A model generated the notes under the pieces. It was not told the origin of the DNA. It was given only the letters and a program-made list of their open reading frames with translations, and searched no databases. 64,000 bases of DNA, from NCBI RefSeq assembly GCF_016865365.1, contig NZ_AP024469.1:620001-684000 (forward strand). Direction: 5' to 3'. Both the position numbers and the translations under genes were made by a program. Source of the stretch: Geobacter sp. SVR. Its GTDB lineage: Bacteria; Desulfobacterota; Desulfuromonadia; Geobacterales; Pseudopelobacteraceae. This document shows, piece after piece, positions 9,662-19,481 of this stretch (positions are counted from its first letter, which is position 1; each line of letters begins with the position of its first letter).

Positions 9662-10771
9662 ATGAGGCTAATCATTGCCGGCGGCGGCACGGGAGGACAT
9701 CTGTTTCCCGGCATTGCCGTGGCCGAGGAATTTCTGTCCCGCGATCCCGCCAACCAGGTGCTGTTCGTGGGCACCGAGCGCGGCATCGAGGTCCGGGCCG
9801 TACCGGCTGCCGGCTATCGGCTGGAGCTGATCTCGGCCGCCGGCATTCGCGGCAAGGGGAGCCTCAGCAAGCTTAAAGGGACGCTGATGATGCTGTACGG
9901 CTACTCCCAGTCGCGTTCGATCCTCAAGGAGTTCCGTCCCGATCTGGTGCTGGGGGTGGGGGGCTATGCCTCGCTGCCAATGGTGCTGGCCAGCCGGGGG
10001 ATGCAGATCCCGCGTTTCATTCACGAGCAGAATGCGATTCCCGGCATGACCAACAAACTGCTGGCACGGGTGGCTGATCGGGTCTTCATCACCCTGGAGG
10101 AATCTGCCCGCTATTTTCCCGAGCGCAACACGATGCTGAGCGGCAATCCGTTGCGGCGCCAGATTTTGGATCAGGCCGGGCAGTTGACCTCGGAACAGAC
10201 CGGTGGTGACGGGCGATTCCGGCTGCTGGTATTCGGCGGCAGCCAGGGAGCACGCGCCATCAATCAGGCCATGACAGCGGCGCTCCCCTTTCTGGGAGAT
10301 CGTGCCGACCGGATCGAGATCACGCATCAGACCGGTGAGAAGGAGGCCGGCGAGGTCGGCGAGGCCTACCGCAAAGCGGGATTCGAGGCTTCGGTAACCC
10401 CCTTCATCCATGACATGGCCTCGGCCTATCAACGGGCCGACCTGGTAATCTGCCGGGCCGGGGCAACCACCATCGCGGAATTGACCGCCTGCGGTCGCCC
10501 CGCGGTTTTCATTCCCTTCCCCCATGCGGTGGACGACCATCAGCGCCGCAACGCCGAGGCCCTGCTCAAAAAGGGGGCCGGCTTCATGTTGCTGGAACAG
10601 GAGCTGAGCGGAGAACGGCTGGCCGAGACGATCCGGGAGTTGATGGACGCCCCGGAAACCCTGCAGCATACGGGGCAAGCCGCCTTTGCCTTGGCCCGCC
10701 TGGATGCGGCACGGGTGATTGTGGACGAAATGGAGAAATACAGGGAGAAAACAGGTACAGGTAGAGATTGA
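9662..10771 (+). CDS. murG: UDP-GlcNAc:lipid I GlcNAc transferase MurG
   Basis: Peripheral inner-membrane glycosyltransferase (GT28) converting lipid I to lipid II. 369 residues. The N-terminal glycine loop 'IIAGGGTGGHLFPG' (residues 4-17) and the donor-site 'GGSQGARAIN' and 'ICRAGATTIAEL' are MurG signatures. A ribosome binding site AAAGGTGGA precedes the ATG. Its last codons overlap the left arm of an 11-bp inverted repeat that fills the gap to murC. Confidence 0.96.
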   Translation: MRLIIAGGGTGGHLFPGIAVAEEFLSRDPANQVLFVGTERGIEVRAVPAAGYRLELISAAGIRGKGSLSKLKGTLMMLYGYSQSRSILKEFRPDLVLGVGGYASLPMVLASRGMQIPRFIHEQNAIPGMTNKLLARVADRVFITLEESARYFPERNTMLSGNPLRRQILDQAGQLTSEQTGGDGRFRLLVFGGSQGARAINQAMTAALPFLGDRADRIEITHQTGEKEAGEVGEAYRKAGFEASVTPFIHDMASAYQRADLVICRAGATTIAELTACGRPAVFIPFPHAVDDHQRRNAEALLKKGAGFMLLEQELSGERLAETIRELMDAPETLQHTGQAAFALARLDAARVIVDEMEKYREKTGTGRD

Positions 10772-10797
10772 GGTTTAAAATTTCTCAACCTCAATCT
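10765..10797. repeat. Inverted repeat between murG and murC
   Basis: A perfect 11-bp inverted repeat, AGATTGAGGTT (10765-10775) and AACCTCAATCT (10787-10797), with an 11-base AT-rich loop. The left arm contains the murG stop codon. The right arm is followed by a second partial copy, AACCTCAACCTG. There is no T-tract, so a simple terminator is unlikely; an mRNA-stabilising hairpin or a small dispersed repeat is more likely. Confidence 0.6.
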
Positions 10798-10848
10798 TAA
10801 CCTCAACCTGTGAGCGTAGCGAACCAGCGACCAAAGGGAGCACACCCC

Positions 10849-12225
<1,377 letters not shown>

Positions 12226-12265
12226 AGACGCACGGCTGCCAACAGTTCGGGGAAGGACAATGACC

Positions 12266-13189
12266 ATGAAATCAAAGAGAATCGGCGTACTGATGGGTGG
12301 CCTGTCGGCCGAGCGGGAGGTCTCCCTGCAGAGCGGGAAGGCCGTGCATCAGGCACTGCTGGATCGCGGATACGATGCGGTGGCGATCGACATGGGGCGG
12401 GACCTGCCCGAGGTGTTGCGCCGCGAGGGCATTCAGGCGGCCTTCATCGCTCTGCATGGCCGCTATGGCGAGGATGGCTGTGTGCAAGGGCTGTTGGAGC
12501 TGCTGCAGATACCCTATACCGGGTCCGGTGTGCTGGCCAGCGCGCTGGCCATGCACAAGCTCTACAGCAAGCAGGCCTTTGCCGCTGCCGGGATTTTGAC
12601 CGCCCCCTTTCACCGCGTGAGGCGCGGCGAAGAGGTCCGCCTTGGCTCGCTTCCCTTCGGACTGCCGCTGGTTGTCAAACCGGTGCAGGAGGGCTCCTCG
12701 GTGGGGGTTTCGATCGTCAAGACCGAACCGGAGCTGGCAACGGCCCTGGAGCTGGCCTTTCGCTACGATGACGAAATCCTGGTCGAGCAGTACATCAAAG
12801 GGCAGGAGGTGCAGGTGGGCATTCTGGACGACCGCCCCATCGGCGCCATCGAGATCGTTCCCAAAAATGAATTCTACGATTTCGAAGCAAAATATCAGGA
12901 CGGCATGGCCGAGCACATTTTCCCTGCCAGGCTGGAAGCGCCGCTGTACGAGAAGGCGCTGCAGGTCGGGCTGGCTGCCCACCGCGCCCTGGGGTGCCGC
13001 GGATACAGCCGCGTCGATCTGCTGGTGACCCCGACGGGTGAGTCTTACGTGCTGGAAGTCAACACTCTGCCCGGCATGACGGCCCTGAGCCTGCTGCCGG
13101 AAATTGCAACCAAAGGTGTTGGCCTCTCCTTCGGAGAGTTGGTGGAGCGGATACTGGAATCGGCGGCACTTGCCACAAAGGTGAACTGA
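12266..13189 (+). CDS. ddl: D-alanine--D-alanine ligase
   Basis: ATP-grasp enzyme making D-Ala-D-Ala for MurF. 307 residues. The N-terminal '[19 protein letters not shown]', the ATP-grasp '[16 protein letters not shown]', and the C-terminal '[19 protein letters not shown]' match the family. An ATG at 12260 is also in frame, but GGAAGGA (12251-12257) is only 2 bases from it and 8 bases from 12266, so the second ATG is favoured. It lies 40 bases after murC, where murB would be expected in related genomes. Confidence 0.95.
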   Translation: MKSKRIGVLMGGLSAEREVSLQSGKAVHQALLDRGYDAVAIDMGRDLPEVLRREGIQAAFIALHGRYGEDGCVQGLLELLQIPYTGSGVLASALAMHKLYSKQAFAAAGILTAPFHRVRRGEEVRLGSLPFGLPLVVKPVQEGSSVGVSIVKTEPELATALELAFRYDDEILVEQYIKGQEVQVGILDDRPIGAIEIVPKNEFYDFEAKYQDGMAEHIFPARLEAPLYEKALQVGLAAHRALGCRGYSRVDLLVTPTGESYVLEVNTLPGMTALSLLPEIATKGVGLSFGELVERILESAALATKVN

Positions 13190-13193
13190 ACGC

Positions 13194-14069
13194 TTGCGAG
13201 ACTTCTCCTCCTCGAAATATCAGCGCAAAAAGGTCGCTGTCAACCGGGTCAAGGTGCAGCGCACGCCGATCAACTGGGGCAAATACCTGCGGCCACTGAT
13301 CAAGGTGGCCTCAGGCCTGGCGGGCCTGGCCCTGGCCTGTGTCGTGGCGGTGATCGGGTGCCGTACGCTGGGCAAGATCGCACTGTTCCGCGTGAAGAAC
13401 ATTGACGTTTCCACGGCCAAGCATCTGACCAGAGAGGAGATCCTGTCCATTGCCGGAGTGGAGCCGGGGCGCGACCTGCTGCACATGAACCTGAAGCGGA
13501 TGGGTGAACAGCTGACCCAGAACCCTTGGGTGGAAACGGTCCGCATCCACCGCTATTTCCCGGACGGGCTGTCGATCTCGATCACCGAGCGCGAGCCGGT
13601 GGCAGTGGTCAACATGGGCTTCATTTACTATCTCGATAAAAAGGGCATCGTCTTCAAGGTACTCAATCAGGGGGACCAGTTGAATTATCCGGTCGTAACC
13701 GGGTTCACCGAAGAGGATATGACCAGCGATCCGAACGGCGCCAGGAAGGCTCTGCAGGCCACCTGCGAACTGCTGGACGTTTTGCGCCAAAAAGGGGCGT
13801 TTCTCCTTGCAGATGTGTCAGAGATTCATTACGATAAGGGCTTTGGTTTTACCCTGTTTACCGCTTCCGGCGCACTTCCGGTCAAAGTCGGCTCAGGCGA
13901 TTTCGGCGCCAAGGTCGATCGATTCTCCCGCATCTATCGGGATCTGATGGCTCAGCGCCCGACACTCCACTACATCGACCTTGATTACAACGACAAGATC
14001 ATCGTCAAAAAAGCACAAAACACCATTCCTGACAACGGGGGGGGGCATGTCAGCAATAAAAAAGGATAA
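13194..14069 (+). CDS. ftsQ: Cell division protein FtsQ
   Basis: Bitopic divisome scaffold protein with a POTRA domain, 291 residues. A basic cytoplasmic N-terminus is followed by one membrane segment (about residues 38-60), then the POTRA domain with 'FRVKNIDVSTAKHLTREEIL' and the FtsQ domain with 'NPWVETVRIHRYFPDGLSISITEREPVA'. The start is TTG at 13194, with AAGGTG upstream and only 4 bases after the ddl stop. The last codons contain a run of nine G and overlap the ftsA start by 23 bases. Confidence 0.93.
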   Translation: MRDFSSSKYQRKKVAVNRVKVQRTPINWGKYLRPLIKVASGLAGLALACVVAVIGCRTLGKIALFRVKNIDVSTAKHLTREEILSIAGVEPGRDLLHMNLKRMGEQLTQNPWVETVRIHRYFPDGLSISITEREPVAVVNMGFIYYLDKKGIVFKVLNQGDQLNYPVVTGFTEEDMTSDPNGARKALQATCELLDVLRQKGAFLLADVSEIHYDKGFGFTLFTASGALPVKVGSGDFGAKVDRFSRIYRDLMAQRPTLHYIDLDYNDKIIVKKAQNTIPDNGGGHVSNKKG

Positions 14070-15285
14070 TCTGATAGTCGGCCTGGATATTGGTACCACC
14101 AAGATCTGTGCCATCGTCGGCAATGTTACCGAGGACGGTATCGATATCGTCGGCATCGGCACCAGCCCCTCCAGCGGCTTGCGCAAGGGGGTGGTCATCA
14201 ATATCGAAAGCACGGTGGGTGCCATCCGCAAGGCGATCGACGAGGCCGAGCTGATGGCCGGCTGCGAGATCAAGTCGGTCTACGCCGGTATTGCCGGAGG
14301 CCACATCAAGGGGACCAATTCGCAGGGCGTGATTGCCATCAAGAATCGCGAGGTCTCCCAGGAGGATGTGCGCCGCGTGATCGATGCCGCCAAAGCCATC
14401 GCCATTCCGATGGATCGGGAGGTTATCCACATCCTGCCCCAGGAGTTCATCATCGACGAGCAGGACGGCATCCGCGAACCGCTCGGTATGAGCGGCGTGC
14501 GGCTGGAGGCCAAGGTCCATATCGTCACCGGTGCGGTGGCCAGTGCCCAGAACATCGTCAAGTCCTGCAACCGGGCCGGACTGGATGTGGCCGATATCGT
14601 TCTGGAGCAGCTGTCCTCCTCCGAGGCGGTGCTTTCGGCCGACGAGAAGGAGCTGGGGGTCTGCCTGGTGGACATCGGCGGCGGCACCACCGATATCGCC
14701 ATTTTCTCCGAGGGGGCCATCAAGTACACCTCGGTGCTCTCCCTGGGGGGAAATCACCTGACCAACGATATCGCGGTCGGTCTGCGCACCCCCATGGCAG
14801 AGGCGGAGAAGATCAAGCAGAAGTACGGCTGCTGTCTCTCCTCGCTGGTGGGCAAGGAGGACAAGGTGGAAGTGCCAAGCGTAGGTGGGCGCAAACCGCG
14901 TGAGCTTTCCCGCAACGTGCTGTGCGAAATCCTCGGTCCGCGGGTGGAGGAGATCTTCACCCTGGTGAACCGCGAAATCGTAAAGTCCGGCCTGGAAGAC
15001 TCCATTGCCTCGGGGGTGGTCATTACCGGCGGCTCCAGTATCCTGGAGGGAATGCCCGAACTGGCGGAACAGATCTTCAACCTGCCAGTCCGGCGGGGGG
15101 TGCCGCAGCGTATCGGCGGCCTGATCGATGTAGTCAACTCCCCGGTCTACGCCACCGGCGTCGGCCTGGTTGTCTACGGCAGCCGCAACTCCGGTGCCCG
15201 TGAATTTCCTACCACAAAGTCCGAAAGCAACCTGTTCGGTTCGGTCTTTGGACGGATGAAAGGGTGGTTCAGTGAGTTTTTCTGA
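14047..15285 (+). CDS. ftsA: Cell division protein FtsA
   Basis: Actin-like ATPase that tethers FtsZ to the membrane. 412 residues. The phosphate-1 motif is 'IVGLDIGTTKICAIVG' near the N-terminus, phosphate-2 is 'VCLVDIGGGTTDIAIF', and 'VVITGGSSILEGM' is the adenosine motif. The C-terminal 'GRMKGWFSEFF' is an amphipathic membrane-targeting helix. I took the ATG at 14047 from family alignment; the frame is open upstream to 13981. The ribosome binding site is a run of nine G at 14037-14045, directly before the start, within the overlapping ftsQ 3' end. Confidence 0.96.
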   Translation: MSAIKKDNLIVGLDIGTTKICAIVGNVTEDGIDIVGIGTSPSSGLRKGVVINIESTVGAIRKAIDEAELMAGCEIKSVYAGIAGGHIKGTNSQGVIAIKNREVSQEDVRRVIDAAKAIAIPMDREVIHILPQEFIIDEQDGIREPLGMSGVRLEAKVHIVTGAVASAQNIVKSCNRAGLDVADIVLEQLSSSEAVLSADEKELGVCLVDIGGGTTDIAIFSEGAIKYTSVLSLGGNHLTNDIAVGLRTPMAEAEKIKQKYGCCLSSLVGKEDKVEVPSVGGRKPRELSRNVLCEILGPRVEEIFTLVNREIVKSGLEDSIASGVVITGGSSILEGMPELAEQIFNLPVRRGVPQRIGGLIDVVNSPVYATGVGLVVYGSRNSGAREFPTTKSESNLFGSVFGRMKGWFSEFF

Positions 15286-15454
15286 CACACCGTTCAGTCA
15301 TGTCATAAGCTTGTTGAATATTTATTAAATAAAACTTTAAAAAACATTTTGAAGGGCCGTATTTTTCTGAAATTTTCCTTTGATTCTTGAAGGAAATGCA
15401 GTTACAGTTCACCCTTGGAAATGAAACACCGCCAATGCCGAAAGGGGGAAACAG

Positions 15455-16630
15455 ATGTTCGAATTCGATGAGACGATAGAGCAGGGCGCCATCATAAAGG
15501 TGATCGGGGTGGGAGGCGGCGGCGGTAACGCAGTCAACACCATGATCGCCGGCAGCATACACAAAGTCGATTTCATCGTTGCCAATACTGATGCCCAGTC
15601 GCTGCGCATCTCCAAAGCGCCGGTCAAGATCCAGCTCGGCCGCGAGCTCACCAAGGGGCTCGGTGCCGGTTCCAAACCCGAGGTGGGCAAGGACGCAGCG
15701 CTGGAAGATCGTGAGTATCTGCTCGAATCGTTGAAAGGATCGGACCTGGTTTTCATCGCCGCCGGCATGGGTGGCGGTACCGGTACCGGCGCTGCGCCGG
15801 TCATCGCCGAAGTGGCCCGCGAGTCCGGCGCCCTGACCGTGGGAGTCGTCACCAAGCCATTCACCTATGAGGGCAAGGCCCGGACCGAACAGGCCGAGCG
15901 CGGCATTGCCGACCTCAAGAAGCATGTCGATTCGTTGATCATCATCCCCAATGATCGTCTCATCAGCATGGCCAGCAAAAACATGTCCCTGTTCGACGCC
16001 TTCAAACCCTCCGATGATGTCCTGCGCCAGGCTGTCCAGGGTATTTCCGAGCTGATCACCTCCACCGGCATGATGAACCTGGACTTCGCCGACGTGAAGA
16101 CCGTCATGAGCGTGCGCGGCATGGCCATGATGGGCATCGGCACCGGCACCGGTGACAACCGTGCTGCCGATGCCGTCAACAGCGCCATTTCCAGCCCGCT
16201 GCTGGAGGACAACGATATCTCCGGCGCCAAAGGTGTGCTGGTCAATATCACCGGTTCGGAATCCATGACCATGGACGACTACAATACCGTCAACCGGATC
16301 GTGCACGAGAAGGTACATGCCGAGGCCAACATCAAGATCGGCGTCGTCAGGGACGACAACCTGGGCGAGACCATCAAGGTCACCGTGATCGCCACCGGTT
16401 TCGGGGATCGTTTCGATACGGAAAAGGGGCGCGAGTACCGTGCAAGTACGCTGCCGATCGCTGAAAAACCCTCTCCGGCCAAGAACCTGTTGGACATCCC
16501 CACTTTCAAGCGCGACCGTCAGCAGACCGAGAACGCCGTCCGCGTGCGCCCTGTCAGCTTTGCCTCCTACTCCGAGGAGGACGAGGATCAGTACGACATC
16601 CCCACGTTTCTGAGGAAGTCGGTCGACTGA
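15455..16630 (+). CDS. ftsZ: Cell division protein FtsZ
   Basis: Tubulin-like GTPase that forms the division ring. 391 residues. The nucleotide site includes 'VIGVGGGGGNAVN' near residue 12 and the tubulin signature GGGTGTGAAP from residue 106; the T7 loop has 'NLDFADVKTVM'. The conserved C-terminal peptide 'YDIPTFLRKS', which binds FtsA, is intact. A strong ribosome binding site AAGGGGGA precedes the ATG. A 169-base AT-rich gap separates it from ftsA, long enough to hold its own promoter, though I cannot pick one convincingly. A strong terminator follows. Confidence 0.98.
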   Translation: MFEFDETIEQGAIIKVIGVGGGGGNAVNTMIAGSIHKVDFIVANTDAQSLRISKAPVKIQLGRELTKGLGAGSKPEVGKDAALEDREYLLESLKGSDLVFIAAGMGGGTGTGAAPVIAEVARESGALTVGVVTKPFTYEGKARTEQAERGIADLKKHVDSLIIIPNDRLISMASKNMSLFDAFKPSDDVLRQAVQGISELITSTGMMNLDFADVKTVMSVRGMAMMGIGTGTGDNRAADAVNSAISSPLLEDNDISGAKGVLVNITGSESMTMDDYNTVNRIVHEKVHAEANIKIGVVRDDNLGETIKVTVIATGFGDRFDTEKGREYRASTLPIAEKPSPAKNLLDIPTFKRDRQQTENAVRVRPVSFASYSEEDEDQYDIPTFLRKSVD

Positions 16631-16673
16631 TTTCAACATTTTGTGCAGAGGCGGTTCAAACCGCCTCGCGTTT

Positions 16674-16719
16674 GCCCGGTTCTCCAACCTTTCCCCCTCC
16701 TGGAGAACCGGGCTTTTTT
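16674..16719 (+). terminator. Rho-independent terminator after ftsZ
   Basis: A perfect 12-bp stem, GCCCGGTTCTCC (16674-16685) with GGAGAACCGGGC (16702-16713), is followed by six T. A second smaller hairpin (16648-16667) lies just upstream. This marks the 3' end of the dcw cluster. Confidence 0.9.
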
Positions 16720-16912
16720 ATGTTTAAGTAACGGGGAGTAAATCCAAAACTGCAGACAGCCATAGAGATTCTTTGAGAACGCCGAGGGACAGTCCATTTT
16801 TAATCACGAAGCGGTGAGGAGGATAAAGGGATAACAGCTTGATGGGGGTCTGCGATCTCTGTGGCAGAGCTTTTCAAGTTGGATAGTGGCCGTGAGTGGG
16901 CGTTCTCGTGCT

Positions 16913-17722
16913 TCAGGCCGTTTCCAGCGTGACGGAAACGCTTGTCCCTGATGGGGAAGAGGAGACGGTAAGCGTCGCTCCGATTTGATCGGCGCGTTCC
17001 CGCATGATGCGCAGTCCCATGCCGGTCTGCTCCTGCAGCGGCCCCCGCAGGCCGCGGCCGTTATCGGCAACGCAAAGGCGCAGAACACCGTCCTGATGGG
17101 TCAATTCGACGGAGATAAGCCCGGCGTGGGCATGGCGGGCAGCGTTGGCCACCCCTTCCTGGGCGATGCGGTAAAGGTTGTCGCTGACCTCATGGGAAAG
17201 TGATGCGAAGTCGCCGGCGCAGGCCACCTCGATCGGCACGCCCCGCCTGGCAAGCAGTTCGCAGCGTTCGGCAACAGCCTGGTCCAGCGTGAGCTCGTTC
17301 AAATAGGAGGGGCGAAGCTGTTGGGCAATGTCCCGCAGTTCAGCCGCCACATCGGCAACCTCCCGGGCCAGCTGTGCGGCCAAGTGTTTCGGATCGCCGG
17401 CCCCCCCGTTGGCCAGCAACTGCAGATGCAGCGAGATGGCGTACAGGGACTGTCCCGCCCCGTCGTGCAGGTCACGATACAGTCGGGAGCGCTCCTCTTC
17501 CCGGACCAAGCCCTGGATGCGGTTATTCAACTCCTGCAACTGGGCCTGATAGCGATCGCTGATCGCCAGTGTTTTGTTGAATTTGCGCATGAGTGAGCGG
17601 TAATCGTCGGCCAGGGAGGCGTACTCGGCTTTCAGGTCAAGGGTTGGCCGGTCAGGGGCGGCAAGCACTTGGCCGAGGCGTGCCAGGACGACCTCCTCGA
17701 TGTTGATTCTGTCCGATGCCAT
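16913..17722 (-). CDS. Soluble sensor histidine kinase (HisKA_3 type) sharing a SiaD-like N-terminal module
   Basis: 269 residues, no membrane segment. The N-terminal part (about residues 31-75) is a helical module, followed by the dimerisation/phospho-acceptor motif 'YRDLHDGAGQSLYAISLHLQ' with His86, and a HATPase_c domain with 'NLYRIAQEGVANAARHAHA' and 'VADNGRGL'. This is the NarL-partner (HPK7-like) class. Residues 41-68 align without gaps to residues 65-92 of the neighbouring diguanylate cyclase (13 identities in 28: Y, L, R, F, K, L, I, D, Y, Q, Q, E, L, R pattern). It begins 9 bases after siaD and is probably in the same operon. No ribosome binding site is obvious and no response regulator gene lies beside it. 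Confidence 0.85.
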   Translation of the reverse strand: MASDRINIEEVVLARLGQVLAAPDRPTLDLKAEYASLADDYRSLMRKFNKTLAISDRYQAQLQELNNRIQGLVREEERSRLYRDLHDGAGQSLYAISLHLQLLANGGAGDPKHLAAQLAREVADVAAELRDIAQQLRPSYLNELTLDQAVAERCELLARRGVPIEVACAGDFASLSHEVSDNLYRIAQEGVANAARHAHAGLISVELTHQDGVLRLCVADNGRGLRGPLQEQTGMGLRIMRERADQIGATLTVSSSPSGTSVSVTLETA

Positions 17723-17731
17723 GGGGTGCGT

Positions 17732-18511
17732 CTAGTCCGCAGCCGCGACGATGCGGTCGCGTCCCCGGTTTTTGGCTGTGCAGAGCGCCTCATCCACCAG
17801 TTTGATGCACCCGTCAATACTCATTCCCGGTTTGAAGACTCCCACCCCGATGCTCATGGTGACGCCGATATGGGAGCCCTCCCATGGCACCTGATGCCTG
17901 CGTACCCCCTCCAGCAGTTTGCGAGCCACCTGATGCGCCTCCTGCAGGCCGGTCTCGGGAAGAACGATCAGGAATTCCTCGCCTCCCCAGCGCCCGCAGA
18001 TGTCTTCGCAGCGCAGGCAGGTACGCAGGGTGGCGGCCACCGACTTGAGAAGCCGGTCCCCTGCCAGGTGGCCGTGGGTATCGTTGATCTTCTTGAAGTT
18101 ATCCAGATCCGCAATCAGTATCGAAAATTCCTTGCCGTGACGTTCCGAACGGCTCTGCTCAGCCTGGAGCCGCTCCATGACATCCCAGCGACTGCCCAGC
18201 CCGGTAAGCAGATCAGTGCGTGCCATCATCTCCAGACGGGACTTGAGCTCCATCATCTGGGACTGATAGCTGTCGCCGATGGAGAGAACCTTGTCGAAGC
18301 GCCGCAAAAGCTTGTCATAGCTTGCCACAATCCGCTCCAGATCGGGTGCGAGCGGATTGCAATCGGCAATGCACTGCTGGAGCAGGGCCTGCATCCCTTT
18401 GAGGGCTTCGTAGTTGCCCTGCCACATACGTTTGACGGACGGGGGGCGTTGTGCAGGCTCAGTCCTGAACGGGATACTGCTGTCCGTATGTCTGCTCTTC
18501 CGGTGAGGCAT
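17732..18511 (-). CDS. siaD: Diguanylate cyclase SiaD (GGEEF)
   Basis: Makes c-di-GMP from two GTP. 259 residues, the same length as Pseudomonas aeruginosa SiaD. The N-terminal helical region (about 35-97) is the part that in Pseudomonas SiaD contacts SiaC; the GGDEF domain follows, with 'DLLTGLGSRWDVMERL', 'ADLDNFKKINDTHGH' and the active site G176-G-E-E-F180. An RxxD inhibitory site (R167-C-E-D170) lies five residues before it, so product inhibition is expected. There are no membrane segments. It starts 5 bases after the siaC stop. The assignment rests on domain type, length and gene order. Confidence 0.9.
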   Translation of the reverse strand: MPHRKSRHTDSSIPFRTEPAQRPPSVKRMWQGNYEALKGMQALLQQCIADCNPLAPDLERIVASYDKLLRRFDKVLSIGDSYQSQMMELKSRLEMMARTDLLTGLGSRWDVMERLQAEQSRSERHGKEFSILIADLDNFKKINDTHGHLAGDRLLKSVAATLRTCLRCEDICGRWGGEEFLIVLPETGLQEAHQVARKLLEGVRRHQVPWEGSHIGVTMSIGVGVFKPGMSIDGCIKLVDEALCTAKNRGRDRIVAAAD

Positions 18512-18516
18512 GGCGT

Positions 18517-18894
18517 TTATTCCTCGCAGGCAATGATGGAGAAGGGCAGGGTGACCTCTTCCTGGAACTCTTCCGCCAGATCGCGCGAGCGAGGATTTTC
18601 AGGGTCGTAGCGCCAATCTATGGAGATTCCGCTGCCCTTGGAGTGTGCCTCTTCCAGCAGGTCGAGCAGGTCGAGCATGCACTTGGTGCTGCTGCTGTTC
18701 ATGTAGCTGACGTTGATGTCCAGGAGAAGCTCGTTCTGTCCGGTAAGATATTCCTGCAACCAGCCGGTGACCGGGGCATAGAACTCGAACGAGTTTTCCG
18801 GATAGGATTCTCCGGTGATGCATAACCGCCGGGTGGCGGGATCAAAAGAAACCCCCGGCGTTGACAGTGATTGGGGTATGTCGAGCGTTGTCAT
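18517..18894 (-). CDS. siaC: SiaC-family regulatory phosphoprotein (DUF1987)
   Basis: 125 residues; in Pseudomonas the unphosphorylated protein binds and activates SiaD. Family features are 'SFDPATRRLCITGESYPENSFEFYAPV' near the N-terminus and 'LDINVSYMNSSSTKCMLDLLDLLEEA'; the segment Y64-MNSSSTK71 is where the phosphorylated hydroxyl residue is expected by analogy. The C-terminus is acidic. A GGAGGACC ribosome binding site precedes the ATG. It sits between siaB (its expected kinase) and siaD (its expected target), 13 bases after siaB. Confidence 0.9.
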   Translation of the reverse strand: MTTLDIPQSLSTPGVSFDPATRRLCITGESYPENSFEFYAPVTGWLQEYLTGQNELLLDINVSYMNSSSTKCMLDLLDLLEEAHSKGSGISIDWRYDPENPRSRDLAEEFQEEVTLPFSIIACEE

Positions 18895-18907
18895 CTGGCG
18901 GGTCCTC

Positions 18908-19435
18908 CTAAACCAGTGCTTTCAGGGTAAAAAAAGTGTGTTGCCCGTCGATGTCGCGCAGAGAGTACTCCAGCCTGCCGCTGGATCTCTTGGCCATTTC
19001 CATCAGGCCGATTCCGGCCCCCAGGGCTCCGGGCGCGACTTCGGCCCGCAGTTGCTGCCGGATGAGCTTTTTCAGCCCGTCCCGGTCCAGGGCGTTGATG
19101 TGGTCGATCCGCAGGCGCAGGTCGTCGACATCCTCGTTGAGGATCACGTTGCCGGAGGTGACGACATAGGCATCGTCCTGGCGGGCAATCAGGATGGTGG
19201 CCGAGCCGGACTCGCAGGTCATGTTCCTTCTGAAAAGGTAGTTACGGGCGTTCTGTGACATCTCGATGTAGATGGCGAATACATCCTGCACCGCCATGGG
19301 GGGGCTGTTTTCGGCCGACAGATGGTTTCTGATGGCGGTGCCGATTTCTTCGATGATGCTGTGGGAAAAGGGGCCGTTGAAACACAGAATGATGCCATCC
19401 TGCGAGAATTCGTCCCTGAGTTTGAAAAGGTCCAT
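18908..19435 (-). CDS. siaB: SiaB-family protein kinase (GHKL fold, DUF6272)
   Basis: 175 residues. In Pseudomonas SiaB phosphorylates SiaC and so switches off SiaD. The sequence has an N-box-like 'YIEMSQNARNYLF' and a glycine-rich 'ALGAGIGLMEMAKRSSG' typical of the small GHKL-like SiaB family. I chose the ATG at 19435 because GGAGGGA stands just upstream; an in-frame start at 19468 would add 11 residues. It begins 46 bases after siaA. Confidence 0.88.
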   Translation of the reverse strand: MDLFKLRDEFSQDGIILCFNGPFSHSIIEEIGTAIRNHLSAENSPPMAVQDVFAIYIEMSQNARNYLFRRNMTCESGSATILIARQDDAYVVTSGNVILNEDVDDLRLRIDHINALDRDGLKKLIRQQLRAEVAPGALGAGIGLMEMAKRSSGRLEYSLRDIDGQHTFFTLKALV

Positions 19436-19481
19436 TACTTCCCTCCTTGCTGGTGTCTTGTCCGGCACGGATCGCTGTTCT

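Noticed and set aside
14050-15288. A 412-codon open frame opposite ftsA, and similar ones opposite ftsZ and murC
   Set aside because: They are mirror frames of conserved dcw genes with His/Gly/Asp-rich composition typical of antisense translation.
15286-15454. A specific ftsZ promoter in the AT-rich ftsA-ftsZ gap
   Set aside because: Several TTG and TAT-rich hexamers exist but none gives a -35/-10 pair with 16-18 base spacing that I would defend.
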